Shown here piece after piece: positions 8,948 to 16,573 of a stretch of 64,000 nt of DNA. The DNA is taken from NCBI RefSeq assembly GCF_019431045.1, contig NZ_JAHXPT010000004.1, positions 1 through 64,000 on the forward strand, given 5' to 3'. A program made the position numbers and the translations under genes. This DNA comes from Clostridium weizhouense (GTDB taxonomy: Bacteria > Bacillota > Clostridia > Clostridiales > Clostridiaceae). Numbering within the stretch: position 1 is the stretch's first letter; every line of letters starts with the position of its first letter. A model generated the notes under the pieces. The model was not told the origin of the DNA. It worked only from the letters and a program-made list of their open reading frames with translations, and did no database searches.

Positions 8948-9952
8948 TTAATCTAATGGTAAATACAATGTTTGTCCAAAATAAATTTCATCTTCATTTT
9001 CTATATCATTTATTTTTAATATTGTAGATTTATTTTTAGCGTATTCAATATTATTTTTTTTACAAATTTCATTTAGTGTATCGCCTTCTTTTATTGTATA
9101 CACTTTTAGTTTTAGAGTATCATTTGTAATTTCTACATTATCTTGTCTAGTTGTTTTTGATAGATTGTCCTCTTGTTGTAATTTTTGTATTAACTCATTA
9201 CTTTGCTTTAGCTTTTGTACCAATTCATCTTTTTCTGAAGTTATTTGTGTATTAATAGAACTTATCTCATTAAATTTTTGAATACCAAAATATACTGTTA
9301 ATATTAATAAAATAGTTGTTAAGAAAATCCTTGTTATAAAACATAAACTGACTTTTTTTCTTTTCTCATATGATTTTACTTGCTTTATATCAATTTTATT
9401 TTCAACATCATCAAATATATAAAACCCATTAGTTTTCTCCACTTTATCGTTTTTCCATTGGAAAAAACCCCTTGTTCCTGCTATAGGATCAACAACATAA
9501 GCTATTTGCCATGATAAGTTGAAAAAATTTTTTTGAATAAATATATCATAATCTGATAAAAATATTCCATAATTAGGATGCGTATGTTGCCACCCTAATA
9601 TTTTTTTCTCAGGATATAATCTTTCGTGTTCCTTATGAATATAATTCCAAGTTTCATGGGTAAAAGTTAAAGTAGATGCGGATGCATCAGTATATCTTGC
9701 TTCAATGAAACCTGAAATTATAACATTCTTTTTATTATTAATTTCAGCATAATCTCCTATAAGAATTCCACCACGTTCATGAGATGTATCTTCTTTTGAA
9801 AATTTTTCTATTTCCTTATATACATTTTGCTTGATATAAATCTTAATATCATTAACATCTATTTCTCCCACAACAACAAAATTAACAGGAAGGTTAATAA
9901 TTTCATTACACTCATTAATTTTTTCATCTTCTAAAATTTCAATTTCTTTCAT
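8948..9952 (-). CDS. Membrane JAMM (JAB/MPN) peptidase with C-terminal LysM
   Basis: An N-terminal JAB domain (about 30-160) keeps the full JAMM metal site: Glu59 in ERGGIL, His123 and His125 in WQHTHP, Ser133 and Asp136. A single membrane segment (about 203-224), a short coiled coil (to about 265) and one LysM domain (about 282-333, YTIKEGDTLNEIC) follow. The likely topology places the peptidase in the cytoplasm and the LysM in the wall. JAMM enzymes next to Ubl/E1/E2 genes are known to remove or process ubiquitin-like proteins. The Ubl, E1, E2 and RING genes lie just upstream on the same transcript. The LysM tether is unusual for a deconjugase. Confidence 0.85.
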   Translation of the reverse strand: MKEIEILEDEKINECNEIINLPVNFVVVGEIDVNDIKIYIKQNVYKEIEKFSKEDTSHERGGILIGDYAEINNKKNVIISGFIEARYTDASASTLTFTHETWNYIHKEHERLYPEKKILGWQHTHPNYGIFLSDYDIFIQKNFFNLSWQIAYVVDPIAGTRGFFQWKNDKVEKTNGFYIFDDVENKIDIKQVKSYEKRKKVSLCFITRIFLTTILLILTVYFGIQKFNEISSINTQITSEKDELVQKLKQSNELIQKLQQEDNLSKTTRQDNVEITNDTLKLKVYTIKEGDTLNEICKKNNIEYAKNKSTILKINDIENEDEIYFGQTLYLPLD

Positions 9953-9984
9953 AATTTACCTCATCAATAGATTTATGTTGTAGC

Positions 9985-10659
9985 TTAAATAATTTTAAAA
10001 AATATCATAATAGCAATAATAGCCCATACGGCTCTTTTACTGGTTCCTCCTTTTTCTTCTAGATAATTTGGTTTAATATATTCATGCATGTTTTTTGCTA
10101 TTTTAATATGTTTTTCTGCATGACGATTATATAAATAATTACCAAAAGCCCCTGAAAGCACAAAAGGCATAAAGAATATCAGTAATATTAATATACTATT
10201 TTCACTTAAAATTAAATCGGACAATAACGTTCCTAAAAATATTAAATTTAAAAAATGTAATACATAATATAAAAATTGAATCTTATACATTTTTCTATAT
10301 GCATACCAGTGTCCTCCGAAAAATGCACTTGCCCAATTCCAACTCACTTTACTATTAGTAACATTAAACTTTTTAAATCTTTCTAAAAAATAAGTTTGAT
10401 TTTTTCCAATAAAGGCTCTCATATCTTCATCAATGCTTGTTTCATTATATGGATTATAATTATTACTAAATATTTCATGTATATATTCAGACTCTTCAGT
10501 TCCCATAATAGTTCCTGTACATCCAAATGTAGTGCATGCTTTATTTTCAACCCAACACTCTTTATGATGTGGCATCTCACAAACACTACATACTACAATA
10601 TCTTCATCTTCTTTAAATTTCGATTTGCAATAAGGACAAATTTTTCCTATAAAGTCCAC
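9985..10659 (-). CDS. Membrane RING-type (Prok-RING_1) protein with DUF2628-like tail
   Basis: The start is a GTG behind GGAGG. The first 46 residues hold eight zinc ligands spaced as C8-x2-C11-x12-C24-x2-C27, then a His at about 31-32, C35, C41 and C46, which is the prokaryotic RING family 1 pattern. The rest (about 70-224) contains an FFGGHWYAYRKMY block and three hydrophobic segments like DUF2628 membrane proteins. RING domains are E3 ligases in eukaryotes, and prokaryotic versions co-occur with Ubl, E1 and E2 genes, as here. An E3-like scaffold at the membrane is therefore the leading idea. No activity is shown by the sequence itself. Confidence 0.8.
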   Translation of the reverse strand: MDFIGKICPYCKSKFKEDEDIVVCSVCEMPHHKECWVENKACTTFGCTGTIMGTEESEYIHEIFSNNYNPYNETSIDEDMRAFIGKNQTYFLERFKKFNVTNSKVSWNWASAFFGGHWYAYRKMYKIQFLYYVLHFLNLIFLGTLLSDLILSENSILILLIFFMPFVLSGAFGNYLYNRHAEKHIKIAKNMHEYIKPNYLEEKGGTSKRAVWAIIAIMIFFKII

Positions 10660-10692
10660 TATTCATTTCCTCCTTTTTATACACATAAACGG

Positions 10693-11511
10693 TTACTCAA
10701 TTTCTATTTCAAAATCATATTCATCTTTTCGCTTTTTCCTAATTAACAATTTTAATATAATCAGTATTGATACAAGAAGTGATACTGATAAAATGATAAT
10801 TGCAATTTTTAATTTTTCATTTTGTGCTACAATTTTTTTATATCTGGTTTCTATATCACTTTGTATTAAATCATTATCTTGATCATCCTCATCAGTATTA
10901 ATATTTTCTTGTGTAACATTATTAATAAAATCGTTTATCTTAGATGTTCCTATTGCAAATCCTATTCCTTCTGCATCTAATATTTTCATAGTATTTATTC
11001 CTATTACTTCACCATTTTCATCAACAAGTGGCCCTCCACTATTTCCTGAGTTTATTGATGCATCTATTTGAATATATTCATGATTTTTAATTTTTCTGTT
11101 CTTTGCTGAAACTATACCTTTTGTCATTGTGTATGGTATATCCTCTGGTGCTCCAATGGCATAAACTTCTTTTCCTATAGATAAGTTATCTTCTGAGACA
11201 AGTTTAAGAGGCGTTAAGTTTTCATTTATTTCAATAAGTGCCAAATCAATTTTCTTATCAATTTTAGTTACCTTTCCAACATAACTTTTTCCGTTATATA
11301 ATTTAACAGTAACAGAACTGAAGGTATCAACTACATGTGCATTAGTAATAATAGTATTATTATTAATTGCAAATCCACTTCCAAGACCTTTATCTGTATA
11401 AACAATAGTAACTGAATTAAAAAGATTTTCAGGAACAAAATTCATAGCAAAAACATGCTTAGGAATCAATAATACACATATTAGAAGTGCAATTGTAAAT
11501 TTAAATTTCAT
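10693..11511 (-). CDS. Membrane-anchored trypsin-like (HtrA-type) serine protease
   Basis: A signal-type hydrophobic N terminus (about 5-22) is followed by a trypsin-fold domain with the triad His59 (TNAHVV), Asp89 (KIDLALI) and Ser158 (NSGNSGGP). A linker rich in Asp and a membrane segment (about 233-256) with a basic cytoplasmic tail come next. There is no PDZ domain, unlike typical HtrA/DegP. The catalytic domain should face outside. It sits inside the ubiquitin-like cassette, 33 bases after the RING gene start and 23 bases before the E2 gene end. It may cut or quality-control exported parts, or relay envelope signals; substrate unknown. Confidence 0.85.
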   Translation of the reverse strand: MKFKFTIALLICVLLIPKHVFAMNFVPENLFNSVTIVYTDKGLGSGFAINNNTIITNAHVVDTFSSVTVKLYNGKSYVGKVTKIDKKIDLALIEINENLTPLKLVSEDNLSIGKEVYAIGAPEDIPYTMTKGIVSAKNRKIKNHEYIQIDASINSGNSGGPLVDENGEVIGINTMKILDAEGIGFAIGTSKINDFINNVTQENINTDEDDQDNDLIQSDIETRYKKIVAQNEKLKIAIIILSVSLLVSILIILKLLIRKKRKDEYDFEIEIE

Positions 11512-11534
11512 ACAAATTCCCCTTTTTACTTACC

Positions 11535-13277
11535 TTATTTTGTATTAAATATAAGAACAGAATTTCCAAGTGAAATTGCATCTCCTTTTTTTAAAGTATG
11601 TTTTGTTATTCTCACTCCATTTACAAAAGTCCCTGATGGTGAACCTTTATCTATAAGCACATATCTATTTCCTTCTTGAACAATATCACAATGCTTAGGA
11701 GCAACTAATTTATCTTTAAATAGTACAATTGTATTTTTACCGCTATTTCCAATGCTTGTTATTCCTTCAAATACAAGATATTCCTTTCCTTCAAACTCAC
11801 CACGTATCACTTTTAGCCATGCAGTTTTAGCAAATTGTTCTAATAATCCTATACCTAATCCGACTAAAACTCCCATAATTATGATTCCAATTGCTCTTGC
11901 TACTGTTCCTGTATCTGTTATGTCTAAACTAATAGACTGTGCTATAAAGTTGAATAGAAATCCTCCAATAAAGCCCCCTATAATACCACCTAATACACAA
12001 TTAATTATTCTCATTTTTTCAGGTTTAATTAAACCAATAGCTATACCTACTCCTGCTCCCATAACTGTCCAACCAATAGCTCTTACAAATCCTAAATAAA
12101 CTTGTGATGTATATTCAGTTGTATCATTTAATAAAGAGGAATATGCTGATTGCGCTAAGAATCCCCCACAAAATCCAATAAAAAGTGCTATAATAAGTCC
12201 TATAAATCCATACTTAATAGCTCTTTTCTTTGAACCATAATATATACCTTCACCAATTCCCATTGCAGCACCAATAGTACCACCAATAATCGCAGAAAAT
12301 AATGAAGATTCTAATAGAATTGCACTTCTCCTTATTATATAAAACTGTGACTCACTAATTTTACCTAAATTAACATCATTAATAAGACTTTCAAGTGTAT
12401 ATCCCTTTAAAGCCAGTATTGTATTATCATGAATTGGAATAACCTCTTGCAATATCCATGCAATGAATCCTCCAATTAAACCATATAAAATTCCTTTAAA
12501 AAATATAGTTTTGAAATTAATTTTTCCACCTTTAGGAACAGTAACTTGACTATTTTGCATTCTTGATGCAGTTGGTACAAAATCAATTCCTTCAAGTTCT
12601 TCAACCGTAATATCAAAATCATTTTCGTCTGTTTCTTCTATTACTACTGTAGCTATTTCAGAAGTATCCTGGTTCATTTCATTTTCATCTTCTTGCAACA
12701 CTTCAATATCTTGCAACGTCTCAATAGTATTAATATTTTCACATTCTTCAATTATTTCATCATCATCATTGAATATATCTATATCAAAATTTGAAGTAAA
12801 ACTTTCTGTATCTTCCTCACCTGTCCATAAATTTATATTTCCAACCGGAAACAAATGTTTATTTTCAATTGCCCATTTTGCAGCATCTGCACAAAGAGGA
12901 CTAAATGAATTCCATGATTTATATTGAATCATATCTCCAATATTTACAATTATGTCGCATAAAGATTCACCTGCCCCCCATATATCTCCAATGCAAATTT
13001 GACTATCCTTAAAATTAGGATGCCATATTGGAGTTTCAATTGTACAAATAGGTTTGTATCTTGGATATTCTGAATGTAACGTAATTGTTATAATATGTTT
13101 GTTTAAAGTTTCAATTTTATCGTCTTTATCCAAATAAATACCATTAATATAATAAGTTACTTTGTATTTTTCAGCTGGTTCAACTCCAATTGGTTCAACG
13201 ATTATATTTTTATGACCATCGAAGTTCTTTTTTATCTCTTCATAATCTGCTGTAATTCTCCTAAGTCTTGCATTCAT
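11535..13277 (-). CDS. E2-like (UBC-fold) protein fused to membrane segments and an FHA domain
   Basis: Residues 1-150 form a UBC fold: the YPRYKP strand, the TPIWHPNF block (His-Pro-Asn at 86-88) and the candidate catalytic Cys95 in SQICIGD, matching the E2 HPN...C layout. An acidic linker (about 150-245) leads to some six glycine-rich membrane segments (about 256-475). A C-terminal FHA domain (about 498-578, ending SGTFVNG and SLGNSVLIF) follows. The FHA lacks the usual GR arginine (IGNSG), so phosphothreonine binding is uncertain. The 580 residues far exceed a typical 150-residue E2. The start overlaps the E1 stop by 4 bases (ATGA), so the pair is translationally coupled. Confidence 0.85.
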   Translation of the reverse strand: MNARLRRITADYEEIKKNFDGHKNIIVEPIGVEPAEKYKVTYYINGIYLDKDDKIETLNKHIITITLHSEYPRYKPICTIETPIWHPNFKDSQICIGDIWGAGESLCDIIVNIGDMIQYKSWNSFSPLCADAAKWAIENKHLFPVGNINLWTGEEDTESFTSNFDIDIFNDDDEIIEECENINTIETLQDIEVLQEDENEMNQDTSEIATVVIEETDENDFDITVEELEGIDFVPTASRMQNSQVTVPKGGKINFKTIFFKGILYGLIGGFIAWILQEVIPIHDNTILALKGYTLESLINDVNLGKISESQFYIIRRSAILLESSLFSAIIGGTIGAAMGIGEGIYYGSKKRAIKYGFIGLIIALFIGFCGGFLAQSAYSSLLNDTTEYTSQVYLGFVRAIGWTVMGAGVGIAIGLIKPEKMRIINCVLGGIIGGFIGGFLFNFIAQSISLDITDTGTVARAIGIIIMGVLVGLGIGLLEQFAKTAWLKVIRGEFEGKEYLVFEGITSIGNSGKNTIVLFKDKLVAPKHCDIVQEGNRYVLIDKGSPSGTFVNGVRITKHTLKKGDAISLGNSVLIFNTK

Positions 13278-14452
13278 TCAAATAAACCTCCTAAGACTTC
13301 ATTTTTATCATTTGATAGTTCATAATGAATATACTTTAGACCATTTCTTGAACTAATAATATGAAAAAGTGGAATTCCTATATCAAATAATTTTTTATCA
13401 AGAAAATTTTCATGTCCATAAATAGAGTGAAATGTCTCAAATCTCATTGTCTTTCCACACTTTTCACATATAATATCTTTATTGCTTAGCTTATTTACTA
13501 CATTAAAAATATCTTTTGAATGACCACAATTACAAGTTGCTATAGTCACAATTTCTCTATCAAATTCTAAAATCGCACTATCTCCTAAGTCTTTTTTTGC
13601 TTGATTTAATGCGTCTTTAATAGAAATATTTCGTGCAGACCATGGCATTTCCTTAATATTTTCGTATGTATCATGACTCATGCAGTCATCTTTTCTTTGA
13701 TATTCAACTACAAAAGAATCATGTGTTAAACCATTAAATACATAACCTTTTCCAGCAAGAGTTGGAAAATTTCTATCTTTATGTAATAACTTAAGCATTT
13801 CTTGAACTTGAATTCCAGCAATAATAGAAGATGATGTTGGCGTAGTAGGCGTTTTGCCTTCAAGTATTTGCTCATGAGTAAGTAATGCACATGATTTTCT
13901 TTTATTAATTAAATTCCAATCATTTTCCGTCATTGTACATTCATAACATGGACCTGGTGGCACAAAAACTCTTGCAAATCCATTTAACACTTCAATAGCT
14001 CCATCAATCCAGGGCTTGTTTACTCTATAGCAAGATTGATTAATAAACAGACGAGCTTCTCGATTATCAAGTCCACCTAAAACAATATCCATTTTTCTGA
14101 AAACTCCAAGACCTATGTCAGTAACAACATTTGCTTTTAGTGAACTTGCTCTAACATCTGGATTTATTTCTCTTGCTTTTTCAGCAGCTGCTTCTGCTTT
14201 ATATTTACCTACATCACTCATTCTATATAAAATTGAACGAGTTAAATTTGTTTGTTCAATTTTATCCATATCAATGATTAAAATTTTTCCAATACCTAAT
14301 AATGCTAAATTTTTAATAAGTTCATTACCAATAGCACCTGCACCAACAACCATAATAGTTGAATTATGTAAAAGTTCTTGATTCCACCAAGGTATAAGTT
14401 CAAATCTTGAATATCTATTTTCATTAATATCTAAATTTAAAGTTTCCTCCAT
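13274..14452 (-). CDS. E1-like ThiF/MoeB-family adenylyltransferase
   Basis: The ATG at 14452, with a CAGGTG ribosome site, lies 1 base beyond the Ubl stop; a GTG at 14461 is an alternative. The 392-residue product has the Rossmann motif GAGAIG (37-42), the TNLTR and DVGKYK adenylation elements, Asp128 in GLDNRE, a CYEC zinc pair (169/172), and Cys188 (RKSCAL), which aligns with the thioester-cysteine region of this family. A C-terminal cysteine cluster (CNCG and CEKCG, about 300-335) suggests a zinc ribbon. E1 enzymes adenylate the C terminus of a Ubl and pass it to an E2. The Ubl and E2 genes flank it directly. Confidence 0.9.
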   Translation of the reverse strand: MEETLNLDINENRYSRFELIPWWNQELLHNSTIMVVGAGAIGNELIKNLALLGIGKILIIDMDKIEQTNLTRSILYRMSDVGKYKAEAAAEKAREINPDVRASSLKANVVTDIGLGVFRKMDIVLGGLDNREARLFINQSCYRVNKPWIDGAIEVLNGFARVFVPPGPCYECTMTENDWNLINKRKSCALLTHEQILEGKTPTTPTSSSIIAGIQVQEMLKLLHKDRNFPTLAGKGYVFNGLTHDSFVVEYQRKDDCMSHDTYENIKEMPWSARNISIKDALNQAKKDLGDSAILEFDREIVTIATCNCGHSKDIFNVVNKLSNKDIICEKCGKTMRFETFHSIYGHENFLDKKLFDIGIPLFHIISSRNGLKYIHYELSNDKNEVLGGLFE

Positions 14453-14453
14453 A

Positions 14454-14726
14454 TTATGCACCTGCTGTTATTTCTGGTTGAAGTCTTAAAACATCACCAT
14501 CTTTTATTTGTGCATCATAAAGTGTTTGAGTTTCTAAAAGCTGTCTTCCTGATACTTTATGAATAAATTTATAACTAATTAAATTTCCATCTGGTCCTAT
14601 TGATGGAAGTTTAATTTTTTCTATAAGTTTAACCATTATAATACCTATTTTAATATCAGCTGGAAGACCAACCTTTCTCTCTTTATTTCCTGTTGTATCA
14701 ACAATAATTACATTAATCTTTGACAT
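14454..14726 (-). CDS. YukD-like ubiquitin-like protein
   Basis: The 90-residue product starts MSKINVIIVDTTG and shows the beta-grasp order of the YukD/ubiquitin superfamily: two strands, a helix (about 28-40), an ISYKF strand, a GRQL turn, and a DGDVLRLQP strand. It ends ITAGA, so the C terminus is Gly-Ala rather than the Gly-Gly of many conjugated Ubls. Either Ala is the conjugation end, a one-residue trim exposes Gly, or the protein is not conjugated. A close, single-base gap to an E1-like gene supports real adenylation. Non-enzymatic YukD roles as in type VII secretion remain possible. Confidence 0.85.
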   Translation of the reverse strand: MSKINVIIVDTTGNKERKVGLPADIKIGIIMVKLIEKIKLPSIGPDGNLISYKFIHKVSGRQLLETQTLYDAQIKDGDVLRLQPEITAGA

Positions 14727-14774
14727 TTCTTATTTTCTCCTCTCAAATTGTTTATTTATTATTTTTAGTTTTTG

Positions 14775-15641
14775 TTATAAGTTAAACTCATCATCTTTTT
14801 TCTTAAATATATTTTTTATTTTTCTAAAAACACCACTTATACCAACTACAATTAAAATCCATATCTTTTTAAATACAATAAATATTTTTGCAAATATCCC
14901 TGCCTTTGATGCTGCTGAACCTCCTGCTATTAATGCTGCTAATCCACCTATTTTAGATACTTTATCCCCTTTTATGTAATCAGTGTATCTTTTTCCTTCC
15001 TTATAAGAATAATTACTAATTATAGAGTCTAAATTAGGCTTAACACTTTCTATCTCATTTTTATTTGCAACTAGTGTAACTTCTGTTACTCCATCACGAC
15101 CTAATATTCTTACGTTATAATTAACTATTTTTTCGCCTTCACTACTACATAATACTGACCAAGTTAAATTGTGAGTATTTGGATCATAATGCGGTTTTTC
15201 ATCCCAGCCTATTATATCCAAAGTATTATTTCCATCTTTTCTTCTTTGCTTGTTATCTTCTTCTGTCGCTTCTTTTATTTGTGATAATAATTTATCTGAA
15301 TCTATCTTATTAGAATCTTCATCTTTAACATATCCCATATTATTAAACTCAAATAAAACAAACCATTCTTCATTAGTATCTTTTGAAAATACTATACCTT
15401 GCTCCATACCGCTAACACTATTACCAATTGTTTTCATTATACTTTTTGCATCTTTTCCATCTGCAAAAATATATTCACTAGATAAATCAAGCTTTGCTAA
15501 ATTATTACCAACATCTACAGTCTTTGGACCCTCAATCCAATTTATTTTTGATGTTTCTATTGAATCATCCGCTTGTACAACACCTGTATTCATTACAAAT
15601 ATTATTAAAATAACTAATATTTTAAATATTTTTTTAATCAT
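14775..15641 (-). CDS. DUF2167 membrane protein
   Basis: A signal-type N terminus (about 5-24) precedes a domain with the family signature of DUF2167: NWIEGP, EWFVLFEFNNMGYVKDED, IDSDKLL, IGWDEKPHYDP and NLTWS...VNYNVRILGRDGV. The C terminus carries a hydrophobic, Gly-rich region (about 232-280) and a basic tail. Known DUF2167 proteins are envelope membrane proteins of unknown function. The soluble domain should lie outside. Its place between the 260-residue protein and the Ubl gene makes it a candidate part of the membrane platform, but that is inference. Confidence 0.85.
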   Translation of the reverse strand: MIKKIFKILVILIIFVMNTGVVQADDSIETSKINWIEGPKTVDVGNNLAKLDLSSEYIFADGKDAKSIMKTIGNSVSGMEQGIVFSKDTNEEWFVLFEFNNMGYVKDEDSNKIDSDKLLSQIKEATEEDNKQRRKDGNNTLDIIGWDEKPHYDPNTHNLTWSVLCSSEGEKIVNYNVRILGRDGVTEVTLVANKNEIESVKPNLDSIISNYSYKEGKRYTDYIKGDKVSKIGGLAALIAGGSAASKAGIFAKIFIVFKKIWILIVVGISGVFRKIKNIFKKKDDEFNL

Positions 15642-15722
15642 ATGTATCCTCCATCTTATATTACATAACTGTATAATCTAATATCTTTTAATCAAATCTT
15701 TGCCCTATATTTCTAATCATAT

Positions 15723-16505
15723 TTAATCTATCAATATCTTTTTAAATCTTCCTCTCTTATGATTATTATTCATTCCTAAATCTTCTGTTTGTTTTTTTAA
15801 TATCTCTAAAAGATATAAATATAATTCTTCATTTGAATAATTCCTTTCTTGAATATTTAGCTTATATAATAAATAATTTATTATTATATCTTTTTCAATT
15901 GAATCTTTATTTTGAATACACATAGTAGCAAAAGTTATGTCCCATGCTTCATTAATATTGCACTTTATTAATTCTCTACCAAACATATCTAAAATTATTG
16001 GTGATAATCCTGTTGTTCTTTTAGTTGAGTAAGGAACATTAATTATATTCACAGTATCATACTCAGTTGATAAATCTTCAAAACCAGTATAATTTATTCT
16101 TAAATGTGCCCCTTCTCTAAGCTGAAATCTGCAAAGTTCCATCTCATTTTCATTTAACTTAGCTTCATCATCTAAATGAATTTCTGTGCAATTTTCTATA
16201 AAATCCTTCTCTACCATTTCTGGTAAAAATTTTACTTTTACTACAGTAAGTTTATTGTTACATGCATATTTTATTTTTGTATCTTCTTTTAATATATAAA
16301 TAATTCCATCATGCTTAATTATTCCTTTTCCTATTAATAAAAAATCATCTAATACATCTATTGAGCATCCAAAAACTATTCCATCACAATACTCTTTAAG
16401 CATTATGTCAATAAATATTCTTGGATAATCCCTAAGCTCATTAAGCATATCTATTTTTAAAAGTCTACCACTCTCAAATAGTGGATACCTATTTTCAAAC
16501 ACCAA
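15723..16505 (-). CDS. Conserved 260-aa protein, candidate baseplate component
   Basis: No membrane segment, signal peptide or catalytic motif is visible. The product begins FENRYPLFESGRLL and contains a beta-rich first half (SIDVLDDFLLIGKGIIKHDGIIYIL), as seen in some phage baseplate proteins, and a helical second half. I recall similar proteins in related Firmicute loci, where names such as helicase appear, but there is no helicase motif here. Its position between the Hsp70-like and DUF2167 genes and its size fit a structural part. Confidence 0.65.
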   Translation of the reverse strand: MVFENRYPLFESGRLLKIDMLNELRDYPRIFIDIMLKEYCDGIVFGCSIDVLDDFLLIGKGIIKHDGIIYILKEDTKIKYACNNKLTVVKVKFLPEMVEKDFIENCTEIHLDDEAKLNENEMELCRFQLREGAHLRINYTGFEDLSTEYDTVNIINVPYSTKRTTGLSPIILDMFGRELIKCNINEAWDITFATMCIQNKDSIEKDIIINYLLYKLNIQERNYSNEELYLYLLEILKKQTEDLGMNNNHKRGRFKKILID

Positions 16506-16573
16506 ATCACCTTCTTTCAGTAACCGAACAAATGTATTCCTTTCATTTCGGCTTTCACCACTTAACTTTAAAA

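Noticed and set aside
11752-12099. Plus-strand 115-residue reading frame with repeated Pro/Ile
   Set aside because: It is antisense to the glycine-rich membrane segments of the E2-like gene; composition is explained by them.
15723-16505. Helicase name for the 260-residue protein
   Set aside because: No Walker A, Walker B or other helicase motif can be seen.
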